Source: Streptomyces fildesensis (GTDB lineage: Bacteria; Actinomycetota; Actinomycetes; Streptomycetales; Streptomycetaceae). From it: a stretch of DNA of 64,000 bases. Numbering within the stretch: the stretch's first letter is position 1; each line of letters begins with the position of its first letter. Position numbers and translations under genes: made by a program. The notes beneath the pieces are model-generated. The model was not told the DNA's origin, did not search any database, and was given only the letters and a program-made list of their open reading frames with translations. This document shows, one piece after another, positions 33,461 through 44,756 of the stretch. The stretch is taken from the NCBI RefSeq assembly GCF_016107395.1, contig NZ_JAAIKO010000007.1, positions 1 to 64,000 on the forward strand, given 5' to 3'.

Positions 33461-33497
33461 TTGTCGGCGCCGCGCAGCGCGTATATAACGTTGTAAA
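33461..33497 (+). promoter_or_regulatory. Promoter and LacI-type operator of the sugar importer operon
   Basis: TTGTCG (33461-33466) and TATAAC (33484-33489) are separated by 17 bases. The operator TATAACGTTGTAAA (33484-33497) overlaps the -10; its reverse complement TTTACAACGTTATA resembles the two sites at 44474 and 44654. Confidence 0.7.
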
Positions 33498-33674
33498 GCC
33501 GAGTGGCGGGAGAGCCTCCTCAGCCGCCGGATCACCGGTATCGGCGCACGTCACCTCGCTGCCCGGGCACCGCGCTCCCCTCGCGCGGCGGTCCGCCGGC
33601 GTGCGCGCCCCGCAGAACTCCAGGACCGGACCACGTACTGCTCGGCGGCATCGCCGTCGTACCCAAGGAGTGTC

Positions 33675-34763
33675 GTGAGCATGACCACCCAGAGATCCCG
33701 CACCCTCGCCGCCGCCTGTGTACTCGTCGTGATGGCCGGGCTGGCGACCGCCGGCTGCTCGAAGCAGGAGACGACCGACAAGGCCACCGGCGACACCGGC
33801 GCGGAAGCGCAGACCGTCGCGCCCACCACCGGTGCCGCGGGCACGGGCTGCACGCTGCAGAGCTACGGCGCCACCAAGCTGGACCTCAAGAACGCGGTGG
33901 TCGGCTTCTCCCAGTCCGAGAAGGAGGCCAACCCCTTCCGGATCGCGGAGACCCAGTCGATCAAGGAGGAGGCCACCAAGCTCGGTGTGAAGAAGCTGCT
34001 CACCACCAACGCCCAGTCCCAGCTGCCCAAGCAGATCAGCGACATCCAGGACATGCTCTCCCAGGGAGCGCAGCTGCTCATCGTCGCGCCGCTCAACTCC
34101 GACGGGCTGGAGCCGGCGCTGCAGGCCGCCGCGGCCAAGCACGTCCCGGTCATCACCATCGACCGCAAGCTCAACGCCACCGCCTGCAAGGACTATGTGG
34201 CCTTTCTCGGCTCCAACTTCGTCGAGCAGGGCAAGCGCGCGGCCGACGCGATGATCAAGGCGACCGGCGGCAAGGGCAAGGTGGCGATCCTGCTCGGGGC
34301 GTCGGGCAACAACGTCACCACCGACCGCACCAAGGGCTTCGTGGACCAGCTCAAGGCCCAGGCGCCCGGACTGGAGATCGTCGCCCAGCAGACCGGCGAG
34401 TTCGCCCGTGACAAGGGCCAGCAGGTCATGGAGCAGCTCATCCAGTCCAAGCCGGACATCACCGCCGTCTACGCCGAGAACGACGAGATGGGCCTCGGCG
34501 CGGTCACCGCGCTCAAGGGCGCGAACAAGAAGCCGGGCAAGGACATCAAGATCGTGTCGGTCGACGGCACCCGCAACGCCGTCCAGGCGCTGGTCAACGG
34601 CGAGTACAACGCCGTCATCGAGTCCAACCCGCGCTTCGGGCCGCTGGCGTTCGCCACCGCCCAGAAGTTCTTCGGCGGCGAGGGCATCCCGGAGAACGTG
34701 ATCATCTCCGACCGGGCGTACGACGACAGCAACGCCAAGGCGTCGCTGGGCGGGGCGTACTGA
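33675..34763 (+). CDS. Sugar ABC transporter substrate-binding lipoprotein (YtfQ/RbsB-like)
   Basis: The 362-residue protein has a lipoprotein-like signal (VVMAGLATAGC) and a periplasmic-binding-protein type I fold. Family features are VGFSQSEKEANPFRIAETQS, QGAQLLIVAPLNSDGLE, AVYAENDEMGLGAV and KIVSVDGTRNAVQAL. The resemblance to E. coli YtfQ, a galactofuranose binder, is clear in VGFSQSEKEANPFR; ribose- or xylose-binding proteins are more distant alternatives. A GTG at 33675 or ATG at 33681 could start it: AAGGAG is four or ten bases away. First gene of the importer operon. Confidence 0.85.
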   Translation: MSMTTQRSRTLAAACVLVVMAGLATAGCSKQETTDKATGDTGAEAQTVAPTTGAAGTGCTLQSYGATKLDLKNAVVGFSQSEKEANPFRIAETQSIKEEATKLGVKKLLTTNAQSQLPKQISDIQDMLSQGAQLLIVAPLNSDGLEPALQAAAAKHVPVITIDRKLNATACKDYVAFLGSNFVEQGKRAADAMIKATGGKGKVAILLGASGNNVTTDRTKGFVDQLKAQAPGLEIVAQQTGEFARDKGQQVMEQLIQSKPDITAVYAENDEMGLGAVTALKGANKKPGKDIKIVSVDGTRNAVQALVNGEYNAVIESNPRFGPLAFATAQKFFGGEGIPENVIISDRAYDDSNAKASLGGAY

Positions 34764-34809
34764 CCCGGGCCCACAGCCCCGAGCCCGAGGCCGCAGGCCG
34801 CGCGACGGG

Positions 34810-34840
34810 CCGCCCCCGCACCGGCGCGGGCGGTCCGGAC
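34810..34840 (+). terminator. Imperfect hairpin between binding protein and ATPase genes
   Basis: A GC-rich stem around CCGCCCCCGC and GCGGGCGG lies in the 109-base gap. Attenuating hairpins here commonly set a surplus of binding protein over membrane subunits. Confidence 0.4.
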
Positions 34841-34872
34841 CCCCACCAGCTCTCCCCCGGAAGGCCACGACC

Positions 34873-36531
34873 ATGGCACCATCCGAAGCCGTCGAGGCGG
34901 CGTCCGTGCCGGCCGGCACCGCGGAACCACCCGGCGCACCGGCCGTGTTGGAGGCCGTCCGCGTCAGCAAACGCTTCCCCGGCGTGGTGGCGCTCGACGA
35001 GGTGTCCTTCGCCCTGCGGGCCGGTGAGATCCACGCACTGGTCGGGGAGAACGGCGCCGGCAAGTCGACGCTGATCAAGCTGCTCACCGGCGTCCACCGC
35101 CCGGACGGCGGGGAGCTGCGGCTCGGCGACGCCCCGGTCTCGTTCCACCGCCCCTACGAGGCGCAGCAGGCGGGGATCTCGACCATCTACCAGGAGGTCA
35201 ACCTCGTCCCCCTGATGAGCGTGGCCCGCAACATCTTCCTCGGCCGTGAGCCCAAGAACCGGTTCGGTCTGATCGACTTCCCCCGGATGCACCGCGAGGC
35301 CGCCGAGCTGCTGACCGGCTTCGGGGTCAGGGCCGATCCGCGCCGGCCGCTGCACACGCTCGGCGTCGGCACCCAGCAGATGGTGGCCCTGGCGCGGGCG
35401 GTGTCCGTGCGGGCCCGGGTGGTCGTGATGGACGAGCCCACGTCCTCGCTCGAACCCCGCGAGGTCGAGACGCTCTTCCGGGTGATCGGCGAGCTGCACG
35501 GCCGCGGCATCGCGATCGTCTACGTCAGCCACCGGCTGGACGAGCTGTACCGGATCTGCGACCGCGTCACGGTCCTGCGGGACGGCTGGCATGTGCACAC
35601 CGGCGAGCTGCGCGAGCTCGACCGGATGCGGCTGGTGTCGATGATGCTCGGCCGCGAGATCGCGGAGGTCCGCCGGCACGGCACCACCGGTTTCGGCGAC
35701 GGGCACCAGGCCGAACGTCGGCCCGTACTCACCGCGACCGGGCTGACCAGCGGGCAGGTACTGCGTGACGTCGGCCTGGAACTGCATCCGGGCGAAGTGC
35801 TCGGGCTGGGCGGGCTGCTGGGCTCCGGTCGCAGCGAGACCGCCAAGGCCGTGGCCGGGGCGCTGGCGCTGGACGGCGGCGAGATCAGCGTCGGCGGCCG
35901 CCCCCTGCGCCGGCTCACCCCCGCCGCGGCGATCAGGGCCGGGATCAGCCTGCTGCCCGAGGACCGCAAGGCCGAGGGCATCGTCCCCGGTCTGTCGGTC
36001 CGGGAGAACATCGTGCTCGCCGCGCTGCCCCGGCTCTCGCGCGCCGGGATCGTCTCGCGCGGGCGGCAGGACCGCATCGTCGACGTGTTCATGAAGCGGC
36101 TGCGGATCAAGGCGTCCAGCCCGGAGCAGAAGGTCGGCGAACTGTCCGGCGGCAACCAGCAGAAGGTGCTGCTGGCCCGCTGGCTCTGCCTGGAGCCCAA
36201 GGTCCTGCTGCTCGACGAGCCCACCCGCGGCATCGACGTGGGCGCCAAGGCCGAGGTGCAGGCGCTGATCGACGACCTCGCGCAGGAGGGTCTGGCGGTG
36301 CTGCTGATCTCCTCCGACATCGAGGAGCTCATCGAGGGCTCCGACCGCATCCTCGTCCTGCGCGGCGGCGCGGTGGCGGGCGAACTGACCGGCGACCGGG
36401 TCGAGGAGAGCGAACTCCTCGCCGTCCTGGCCGACGAGACAGCTGATGAGACAGCTGATGCGACAGTCGGTGCGACGAAGGGATCCGCGGCCCCCGAAGA
36501 ACCCGCTGCCCCCAAGGAGGACCGGCGATGA
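34873..36531 (+). CDS. Sugar ABC transporter ATPase, two fused domains (YtfR/RbsA-like)
   Basis: The 552-residue protein has two ABC domains. The first has Walker A GENGAGKST (near residue 58) and signature LGVGTQQMVALARA; the second has SGGNQQKVLLARWL and Walker B VLLLDEPTRGIDVG, as in sugar importers of the RbsA/YtfR family. The C-terminus carries an Asp/Thr/Ala repeat tail (ADETADETADATV) from a 12-bp DNA duplication. The ATG at 34873 follows CCGGAAGG. The stop overlaps the next permease start by four bases. Confidence 0.9.
   Translation: MAPSEAVEAASVPAGTAEPPGAPAVLEAVRVSKRFPGVVALDEVSFALRAGEIHALVGENGAGKSTLIKLLTGVHRPDGGELRLGDAPVSFHRPYEAQQAGISTIYQEVNLVPLMSVARNIFLGREPKNRFGLIDFPRMHREAAELLTGFGVRADPRRPLHTLGVGTQQMVALARAVSVRARVVVMDEPTSSLEPREVETLFRVIGELHGRGIAIVYVSHRLDELYRICDRVTVLRDGWHVHTGELRELDRMRLVSMMLGREIAEVRRHGTTGFGDGHQAERRPVLTATGLTSGQVLRDVGLELHPGEVLGLGGLLGSGRSETAKAVAGALALDGGEISVGGRPLRRLTPAAAIRAGISLLPEDRKAEGIVPGLSVRENIVLAALPRLSRAGIVSRGRQDRIVDVFMKRLRIKASSPEQKVGELSGGNQQKVLLARWLCLEPKVLLLDEPTRGIDVGAKAEVQALIDDLAQEGLAVLLISSDIEELIEGSDRILVLRGGAVAGELTGDRVEESELLAVLADETADETADATVGATKGSAAPEEPAAPKEDRR
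36436..36459 (+). repeat. 12-bp tandem repeat in the ATPase 3' end
   Basis: GAGACAGCTGAT is present twice in tandem, with a decayed third copy, and encodes the ETAD repeat in the non-conserved tail. Confidence 0.85.
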
Positions 36532-37499
36532 CCGATGTCCCCATCACCCTCTCCGCCCGCGGCCTCGACAGGTCCCGGGTCACCGGACTGCTCCAGCGGT
36601 ACGGCGTCTACGGCGCCGTCGCCGCGCTCCTGGTCTTCAACGCGGTCTTCACCGACCACTTCCTGACCGTCGGCAATCTGCGCACCCAGCTCGTCCAGGT
36701 CTCCCCCATCGTCATCGTCGCGCTCGGCATGGCGCTGGTCATCGGCACCGAGGGCGTCGATCTGTCGGTCGGGTCCACGATGGCGCTCGCCAGCGCGCTG
36801 CTGCCGCTCTACCTCGGCTACGGCCTGGCCCCGGCGCTGCTGCTCGCGCTGTTCGCCGGGGTCGTGGTCGGCCTGGTGAACGGCTCGCTGGTCGCCCTCG
36901 TGGGACTGCAGCCCATCGTCGCCACCCTCGCGCTGTTCGTCGGCGGCCGCGGTCTGGCGCTGGTCATCGCGGACGGACAGCTCAAACAGATTCAGAACCG
37001 CGACCTGTTGGGCCTGGGCACCGACAGCCTGCTGGGCATCCCGCTGGTCGTCCTGATCGCCGGAGTGCTCGCGATCGTCATCGCGTTCCTCGTCCAGCGC
37101 ACCACCTTCGGGCGGCAGCTGGTCGCGGTCGGCGGCAACCGGGCCGCCGCCGCGCTGGCCGGTCTGCCCGTCAAGCGCGTGCTGATCGGCGTGTACGTGG
37201 TGTGCGGTGTCCTGGCGGCGCTGGCCGGTGTCCTCGCCACCGCGCGGCTGACCGCCAGCGATCCCTCCGCGCTCGGCAATCTGATGGAGCTGTCCGCCAT
37301 CACCGCCGTGGTCGTCGGCGGCACCCCGCTGACCGGTGGCTCGGTACGGGTCCTGGGCACGGTGACGGGCGCCCTGCTGATGCAGCTGCTGCACGCCACC
37401 CTGGTCACCCACAACCTGCACGACTCCACCGCCCAGATGGCCCAGGCGGCCATCATCCTCGTCGCCGTCTATGTCGCCCGGGAGCGTCGATCCCGATGA
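36528..37499 (+). CDS. Sugar ABC transporter permease (YtfT-like)
   Basis: The 323-residue permease has about nine to ten membrane segments and the BPD_transp_2 features of sugar importers (VIVALGMALVIGTEGVDLSVG near residues 62-82, and VVVGGTPLTGG). By order it matches YtfT of the galactofuranose importer. The ATG overlaps the ATPase stop (ATGA) and the stop overlaps the next permease start, implying coupled translation of the two membrane subunits. Confidence 0.88.
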   Translation: MTDVPITLSARGLDRSRVTGLLQRYGVYGAVAALLVFNAVFTDHFLTVGNLRTQLVQVSPIVIVALGMALVIGTEGVDLSVGSTMALASALLPLYLGYGLAPALLLALFAGVVVGLVNGSLVALVGLQPIVATLALFVGGRGLALVIADGQLKQIQNRDLLGLGTDSLLGIPLVVLIAGVLAIVIAFLVQRTTFGRQLVAVGGNRAAAALAGLPVKRVLIGVYVVCGVLAALAGVLATARLTASDPSALGNLMELSAITAVVVGGTPLTGGSVRVLGTVTGALLMQLLHATLVTHNLHDSTAQMAQAAIILVAVYVARERRSR

Positions 37500-38527
37500 A
37501 ATCCCTCGTCAAAGCCACCTCCGCACCCACCGTCCCCCGACAGGCGGCCCCGGCGTACGCCGCCCGCCCCACCGGCCGGCGGCGCGCGGCCGAACTGCTG
37601 CAGCGCCAGGGCGTCCTCGTGGTCCTGCTGCTGGTGGTTCTCGTCTCCTCGTTCGTCTTCCCGTCCTTCGCGAGCCTGGACAACGCGCGCGGCGTGACGG
37701 TCCAGGCGTCCTTCCTGTCGATCGTCGCCCTCGGGATGACGCTGGTGATCATCACCGGCGGGATCGACCTGTCCGTCGGTTCCGTCTTCGCGCTCGGCGG
37801 CGTGCTCGCGGCCTGGGCCTCGCAGTGGGGCGTGCTGCCCGCGCTCCTGGTGCCGCTCGCCGTCTGCGGGGCGATCGGGGCGGTGAACGGCCTGCTCGTC
37901 GCGCGGGCCGGCATGGCGCCGTTCATCGTGACGCTGGCTTCGCTGCTCGGCGCCCGTGGACTGCTGCTCGCCCTCACCCACGAAGGCGCCACCACCTATC
38001 TCGTGCCGCGCGGCTCGGCCTTCGCCGAACTGGGCGGCGGCAGCCTCGGGGGCTTCGGGTACCCGGTGTTCATCGCGCTGGCGCTGTTCGCGGGCGGCGG
38101 TCTGGTGCTGCAACGCACCTCGTTCGGCCAGACCCTGTTCGCGGTCGGCGGCAGCAGCGACGCCGCCACCTTGATGGGTCTGCCGGTGGCCAGGACGAAG
38201 GTCCTGGTCTACGTGCTGAGCGGGCTGCTGGCCGGGCTCGCCGGCGCGCTCAACGCCGCCCGGCTCTCCTCGGGCGTCACCATCATCGGGGTAGGGATGG
38301 AACTCGACGCCATCGCCGCCGTGGTGATCGGCGGCACGCTGCTGGTCGGCGGCGCGGGGTCGGTCTCCGGCACGCTGTGGGGTGTCCTGCTGCTGGCGGT
38401 GATCCAGAATCTGATCAACCAGATCGGCTCGCTGAACTCCTCCTACCAGTCGGTCGTCAGCGGCGGCTTCCTGATCCTCGTGGTGGTCGCCCAGCGCTAT
38501 CTGTCCACGGCCCGCCGCAGTACCTGA
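37496..38527 (+). CDS. Sugar ABC transporter permease (YjfF-like)
   Basis: The 343-residue second permease has SIVALGMTLVIITGGIDLSV and VVIGGTLLVGGAGS, typical of BPD_transp_2 proteins. A two-permease plus double-ATPase design distinguishes Ytf/Yjf systems from ribose transporters, where one permease is usual. Start at 37496 (ATGA overlap) is preferred over the longer upstream frame. The N-terminal 35 residues are basic and cytoplasmic. Confidence 0.87.
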   Translation: MKSLVKATSAPTVPRQAAPAYAARPTGRRRAAELLQRQGVLVVLLLVVLVSSFVFPSFASLDNARGVTVQASFLSIVALGMTLVIITGGIDLSVGSVFALGGVLAAWASQWGVLPALLVPLAVCGAIGAVNGLLVARAGMAPFIVTLASLLGARGLLLALTHEGATTYLVPRGSAFAELGGGSLGGFGYPVFIALALFAGGGLVLQRTSFGQTLFAVGGSSDAATLMGLPVARTKVLVYVLSGLLAGLAGALNAARLSSGVTIIGVGMELDAIAAVVIGGTLLVGGAGSVSGTLWGVLLLAVIQNLINQIGSLNSSYQSVVSGGFLILVVVAQRYLSTARRST

Positions 38528-38533
38528 ACCCGC

Positions 38534-38570
38534 CCGGCTCCGCCGCCGGTCGTGGACCGGGCGGAGCCGG
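38534..38570 (+). terminator. Hairpin between the second permease and the LacI regulator
   Basis: CCGGCTCCGCC and GGCGGAGCCGG arms (11 bp) form a stem in the 134-base gap. It probably ends or reduces the importer transcript, so the regulator may be read at low level. Confidence 0.65.
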
Positions 38571-38661
38571 ACGCAGCACACTGGGGCCGGAAACCGCCGG
38601 GTCTCAACAGCCGGGCCCCAACAGCCCGGATCTCGACAGCTCGGCCGAAGGAAGGACATTC

Positions 38662-39678
38662 GTGGGCGCCAGCCTCAAGGACGTCGCGCAGCTGGCGGGC
38701 GTTTCCATCAAGACCGTCTCGAACGTGGTCAACAACTATCCGCACGTCACTCCCGGAATGCGCGCGAAGGTGCAACGGGCCATCGACGAGCTCGGCTACC
38801 GCCCCAACCTGACCGCCCGGCATCTGCGCAAGGGCCGCACCGGAATCATCGCGCTCGCCGTCCCCGAACTGGGCAACCCGTACTTCGCGGAACTCGCGGG
38901 CGCCGTCGTCGACGCCGCCGCCCGGCACGACTACACCGTCCTGCTCGACCACACGGCGGGCGAACGGCAGAAGGAGATCCTGGTCTCCCAGGGCTTCCGC
39001 GCCCATGTCATCGACGGCCTCATCCTCAGCCCCATCGAGCTGGAGGCCGCCGACCTGCTGGGCCGGACCGATGACGCCCCGCTGGTGCTGCTCGGTGAGC
39101 GCGAGTACGACGCGCCCTACGACCAGATCGCCATCGACAACGTCTCCGCCGCGCGCACCGCCGTACGCCATCTCACCGGGCTCGGGCACCGCCGGATCGC
39201 GTTCCTCGGCGCCCGCAGGGAGAGCGCCAGGCAACCCGCCCATCTGCGGCTGCGCGGCTGGCGGGAGGAGCTGACCGCCGCCGGACTGCCCTGCGACGAC
39301 TCGCTGGTGGCCGCCACCGACGGCTACGGCCGGGTCGACGGCGCCGCCGCCATGAACGCCCTGCTGGACCGCGGGGAGCGGCCCGACGCCGTCTTCGCGT
39401 ACAACGACCTGATCGCGATCGGCGCGATGCGCGCGCTGACCGACCGCGGGCTGCGGGTACCGGACGATGTCGCCGTGGTCGGCTTCGACGACATCGAGGA
39501 GGGGCGGTTCTCGACCATCGCCCTCACCACGGTCTCCCCCGACAAGCAGGCCATCGCCCGGCTCGCGGTCGAGCGGGTGGTGGCCCGGCTCGCGGGCGCC
39601 CCCCACCTGGTGCCGGAGCGGATCCAGCCCGGCTACACGCTGGTGGCCAGGGAGTCCACCGCCCGCCGGCCGGGCTGA
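38662..39678 (+). CDS. LacI family transcriptional regulator
   Basis: The 338-residue regulator has the LacI helix-turn-helix [21 protein letters not shown] with the hinge helix [11 protein letters not shown], followed by the sugar-binding fold ([44 protein letters not shown]). It begins with GTG at 38662, after GGAAGGA; the much longer open frame upstream is the reverse-coded permease region. Genetic linkage to the importer and galM makes it the obvious repressor for the operator at 33484 and the GH2 sites. The inducer is unknown, possibly galactofuranose or arabinose. Confidence 0.88.
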   Translation: MGASLKDVAQLAGVSIKTVSNVVNNYPHVTPGMRAKVQRAIDELGYRPNLTARHLRKGRTGIIALAVPELGNPYFAELAGAVVDAAARHDYTVLLDHTAGERQKEILVSQGFRAHVIDGLILSPIELEAADLLGRTDDAPLVLLGEREYDAPYDQIAIDNVSAARTAVRHLTGLGHRRIAFLGARRESARQPAHLRLRGWREELTAAGLPCDDSLVAATDGYGRVDGAAAMNALLDRGERPDAVFAYNDLIAIGAMRALTDRGLRVPDDVAVVGFDDIEEGRFSTIALTTVSPDKQAIARLAVERVVARLAGAPHLVPERIQPGYTLVARESTARRPG

Positions 39679-39749
39679 TCCGGGCCGCCCTCCATGGGCA
39701 CCGACCGCCGCGTATCCGTCCAGCACCGCACCCTTCCCGAGGACTCACC

Positions 39750-40850
39750 ATGCCCCGACCCGCAGCGCACCGTGAACCGTTCGGCGTCACCCCGGACGGC
39801 CGGGCCGTGGACCGCTGGACGCTGCGGTCGGCGACCGGAGTCACCGCCGAGGTCCTCACCTACGGGGGCATCCTGCACGCCCTCACGGTCCCGGACCGCG
39901 CGGGCCACAGCTGTTCCGTCGTCCTGGCGCTGCCGGACCTGGAGAGCTACGCCGCACCGAACCCGTATGTCGGAGCCCTGGTCGGGCGCTACGCCAACCG
40001 CATCGCGGGCGGCCGGTTCACCCTCGACGGGCAGGAACACCACATACCGGCCAACGACCACGGGCACGCCCTGCACGGCGGCCCCGAGGGTTTCAACAGC
40101 CGGGTGTGGCAGGCGGAACCGGTCGGCGACGGCGCCGACGTACGGCTGACGCTGCGCAGCCCCGACGGCGACATGGGATTCCCCGGTGAGCTGACGGTGA
40201 CGGCGACGTACGCGCTCGACGACCGGGGCACGCTCTCCGTCACCTTCGAAGCCGTCACCGACCGGCCGACGGTCATCAACCTCACCCACCACGCCTACTT
40301 CAACCTGGCGGGAACGGGAGCGGGGGTGGGGGCAGGGGCTGGGTCGGGGCCGGGCGCTGTGCTGGACCACTGGCTGAGCGTCGGCGCGGACAGCTATCTC
40401 CCGGTGTCGGCGGACGCGATCCCGCTCGGCCCGGCCCGGGAAGTGGCCGGCACGCCCTTCGACTTCACCGCACCTCGGCGGCTGGGCGACGGCCTGGCGA
40501 CGGACCATCCGCAGCTGAAGGACGCCAACGGATACGACCATTGCTGGGTCCTGCGCCCGCCGGAGGGTCCTGACGGTCTGCGGGCCGCCGCCCTGCTGCG
40601 CGATCCCGCGTCCGGCCGGGAACTCCAGGTCTGGACGACCGAGCCCGGCCTCCAGGTCTATACGTCCAACCACCTCGACGGCTCGCTCACCGACGCCGAA
40701 GGCAACCGCCATGAGCGGCACGGAGCCGTCTGCCTGGAGACCCAGCACTTCCCCGACTCACCGAACCGGCCTTCCTACCCCACGACCGTGCTGCGTCCCG
40801 GCTCCGCTTTCCGCAGCCGCACCGAATTCCGCTTCCCCCACCTGCTCTGA
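39750..40850 (+). CDS. galM: Aldose 1-epimerase (mutarotase) GalM
   Basis: The 366-residue GalM-fold enzyme has GRYANRIAGGRFTL, HALHGGPEGFN with one active-site His, HHAYFNL with the second, and CLETQHFPDSPN with the catalytic Glu. It interconverts sugar anomers, which suits an importer that delivers one anomer. An unusual Gly/Ala/Val insert (about residues 187-203, coded by GGGGGC-type slippage at 40309-40361) sits in a surface loop. It follows the LacI gene by 71 bases and is the last gene of the importer cluster. Confidence 0.88.
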   Translation: MPRPAAHREPFGVTPDGRAVDRWTLRSATGVTAEVLTYGGILHALTVPDRAGHSCSVVLALPDLESYAAPNPYVGALVGRYANRIAGGRFTLDGQEHHIPANDHGHALHGGPEGFNSRVWQAEPVGDGADVRLTLRSPDGDMGFPGELTVTATYALDDRGTLSVTFEAVTDRPTVINLTHHAYFNLAGTGAGVGAGAGSGPGAVLDHWLSVGADSYLPVSADAIPLGPAREVAGTPFDFTAPRRLGDGLATDHPQLKDANGYDHCWVLRPPEGPDGLRAAALLRDPASGRELQVWTTEPGLQVYTSNHLDGSLTDAEGNRHERHGAVCLETQHFPDSPNRPSYPTTVLRPGSAFRSRTEFRFPHLL

Positions 40851-40866
40851 GCGTGCGTCGGTGGTC

Positions 40867-40895
40867 CCGTGGGGCGGCGGTGTGCCGCCCCACGG
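40867..40895. terminator. Bidirectional terminator between galM and the GH5 gene
   Basis: CCGTGGGGCGGC and GCCGCCCCACGG form a perfect 12-bp stem with a five-base loop between convergent genes. Confidence 0.85.
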
Positions 40896-40920
40896 AAGCC
40901 GGTCAGGAGCGCTGAACCGG

Positions 40921-42801
<1,881 letters not shown>

Positions 42802-42866
42802 TCAGCTCTGACGGTTTCAGCTCGGGATGGTGCGGCCCTGGTGGTGCGGCTCTGATCATTCACGTG

Positions 42867-42880
42867 TGGGAGCGCTTCCA
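42867..42880. promoter_or_regulatory. CebR-type operator of the GH5 gene
   Basis: TGGGAGCGCTTCCA differs from the CebR box TGGGAGCGCTCCCA in one base. It lies upstream of the minus-strand cellulase gene; a TTGACG element is visible further upstream. Confidence 0.82.
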
Positions 42881-43089
42881 CTTATCTCGGAACTTCACCT
42901 CCGCAATCCGCGTCAAGGGACTGGTCAGGAGAAGGGATCTGCGGCACGATTCCTTCAGTTTTCATAGCAACGAACGACCACAGTGGCCCCGCGCCATAGA
43001 AGCGACGCCTGCAGACGGCGTCAAGATGCCGAACAGCGTTCATTTCTTGAACGAACATTCCTGATGCGAATCGAAGAGAAGTGGGCACG

Positions 43090-44319
43090 ATGAACCGAAA
43101 AAATGTGGGAGCGCTCCCATATATCCGTCGTTGGACCACGTTCCTCACCGCCACGGCGGCCGCCACAGCGACCGCGCTCTGTGTCCTGTCCACTCCGGCC
43201 TCAGGCGCCACCACCACGACCGCCGACCACTCGGTCCCGGCCGCCACCCGCTTCTACACCGACCTCGACAGCAAGGCGGCGCACCAGGCGGTGGCCGACC
43301 TCAGGGCGCACGACTACGCCGGCGCCCTGTCCATGGCGAAGCTGGCCTCCTGGCCGGTCGCGCAGTGGTTCAACGGCACGAGCACGCCCCAACAGACGAC
43401 CGCCGACATGGCGAAGCTGCAGGCCAAGGCCGCGTTGCAGGGCCAGGTGCCGGTGGCGGTGGCCTACAACGTGCCGGGCCGCGACTGCTCGCAGTACTCG
43501 GCGGGCGGCGCGTCGAACTCCACCGAGTACGCCGCGTGGATCGACGCTCTCGCCCGCGGCATCGGCAGCCACCGCACCGTCGTCATCCTGGAACCGGACG
43601 GTCTGGCACTGAGCCCGGCTTATTGCGGCGGCACCGCCGCCCAGCAGACGGACCGCATCGCCGAGATCCGTGCCGCCGTCCAACGACTGGAGCGGCAGTC
43701 CGGCGCGGTCGTCTATCTCGACGCCGGGCACAGCGCCTGGCAGAACGTGGGGGTGATGGCCGGATTGCTGGTCGAAGGCGGTATCGCCCAGGCACAGGGC
43801 TTCTTCCTGAACGTCTCCAACTACCAGACCGACGCGGACCTGATCCGTTACGGCACCCAGGTCGCGCAGTGCACCTGGTACCTGCGCAACGTTCCCGGTG
43901 CGACGGGCGGCGACTGCGCGAACCAGTACTGGCCGGCCGCCGACGCGGACGCCTGGCACGCGAGCCATGTGCCCGCCGCGGCCGTGCTCCCGCACTTCGT
44001 GATCGACAGCAGCCGCAACGGCCAGGGCCCGTGGACCCCGACCGCCGACTACAGCGACCCGCAGACCTGGTGCAACCCTCCAGGACGCGGACTGGGCACC
44101 CGTCCGACCAGCAACACCGGCGTCCCGCTGCTCGACGCGTTCCTGTGGATCAAGGTCCCCGGGGAGTCCGACGGCAGTTGCACCCGCGGCACTTCGGGAA
44201 CCACCGATCCGGAGTACGGCATCACCGACCCGGCCGCCGGCGTCTGGTGGGCGGACCAGGCCCACGGTCTGGCGGAACGGGCCCGTCCAGCCCTGACCTG
44301 GAACCTGGGTCGGCCGTAA
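43090..44319 (+). CDS. Secreted GH6 endo-1,4-glucanase or cellobiohydrolase
   Basis: The 409-residue protein has a signal sequence (FLTATAAATATALCVLSTPASG) and a single GH6 domain. Catalytic-region motifs are VAYNVPGRDCSQY with Asp132 and VVILEPDGLALSP with Asp170. GH6 enzymes act on cellulose with inversion. There is no carbohydrate-binding module, unlike many Streptomyces GH6 enzymes. The ATG at 43090 is used; a GTG nine bases upstream is possible. The CebR box lies inside the coding sequence, in codons 6-10, so repressor binding would cover the ribosome entry region and the transcription start may be very close. Confidence 0.9.
   Translation: MNRKNVGALPYIRRWTTFLTATAAATATALCVLSTPASGATTTTADHSVPAATRFYTDLDSKAAHQAVADLRAHDYAGALSMAKLASWPVAQWFNGTSTPQQTTADMAKLQAKAALQGQVPVAVAYNVPGRDCSQYSAGGASNSTEYAAWIDALARGIGSHRTVVILEPDGLALSPAYCGGTAAQQTDRIAEIRAAVQRLERQSGAVVYLDAGHSAWQNVGVMAGLLVEGGIAQAQGFFLNVSNYQTDADLIRYGTQVAQCTWYLRNVPGATGGDCANQYWPAADADAWHASHVPAAAVLPHFVIDSSRNGQGPWTPTADYSDPQTWCNPPGRGLGTRPTSNTGVPLLDAFLWIKVPGESDGSCTRGTSGTTDPEYGITDPAAGVWWADQAHGLAERARPALTWNLGRP
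43106..43119. promoter_or_regulatory. CebR operator inside the GH6 coding start
   Basis: A perfect TGGGAGCGCTCCCA box. It is read as part of VGALPY in the signal peptide of the GH6 protein. Confidence 0.9.
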
Positions 44320-44326
44320 ACCGGTA

Positions 44327-44360
44327 CGCGGTGCGGCACACCTGACCGGACCGCACCGCG
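44327..44360 (+). terminator. First hairpin after GH6
   Basis: CGCGGTGCGG and CCGCACCGCG (10 bp) form a stem eight bases past the stop codon. Confidence 0.65.
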
Positions 44361-44414
44361 TGCCTCCAGGCCCCCCCGGCGTTCTCAACGCATCTCCCCG
44401 CACCCGGCCACCAC

Positions 44415-44470
44415 CAACGCCACCCCGTCCGACCGGACCCTCGCGGTTCCGGTCGGACGGGGTGGCGTTG
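44415..44470 (+). terminator. Strong terminator after GH6
   Basis: Perfect 22-bp arms (44415-44436 and 44449-44470; core CCACCCCGTCCGACCGG) around a 12-base loop. It is the longest perfect stem in the window. Confidence 0.9.
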
Positions 44471-44473
44471 CGC

Positions 44474-44487
44474 TTTACATCGTTAAA
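44474..44487. promoter_or_regulatory. LacI-type site 1 upstream of the GH2 gene
   Basis: TTTACATCGTTAAA lies immediately after the terminator and 270 bases before the GH2 start. It agrees with TTTACAACGTTATA (importer promoter) at 12 of 14 positions. Confidence 0.6.
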
Positions 44488-44653
44488 TGACAACGACGGA
44501 CCATCCCGCCCCTGTACCGACGGTAAAACTCCAGGCCGCGCCGGTGCCGCACCCTTGCCGGGTCCCCCACAACCCCCGTACCGCAGTGGCTGATTGCTGC
44601 CGGAGGTCTGGACAGTGACTTGGCGGCGTGCTGTCATTCCGCTGGACATGGCA

Positions 44654-44667
44654 TTTCCAACGTTAGA
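44654..44667. promoter_or_regulatory. LacI-type site 2 upstream of the GH2 gene
   Basis: TTTCCAACGTTAGA lies 90 bases before the GH2 start. It matches the importer-promoter site TTTACAACGTTATA at 12 of 14 positions. An AACGTT core sits in a near-palindrome TTCCAACGTTAGAA. Confidence 0.65.
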
Positions 44668-44756
44668 AGAACTGCTTCCAACACCCCCTGCCACAGAAGG
44701 ACTTGCACGGCACCGACGGACCCAGCACGGCCCACCCCCACGAAGGAGCCGCTCTG

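Noticed and set aside
30978..35087. 1369-codon minus-strand frame opposite GH16 and the ABC genes
   Set aside because: Crosses several real genes and terminators; no family similarity.
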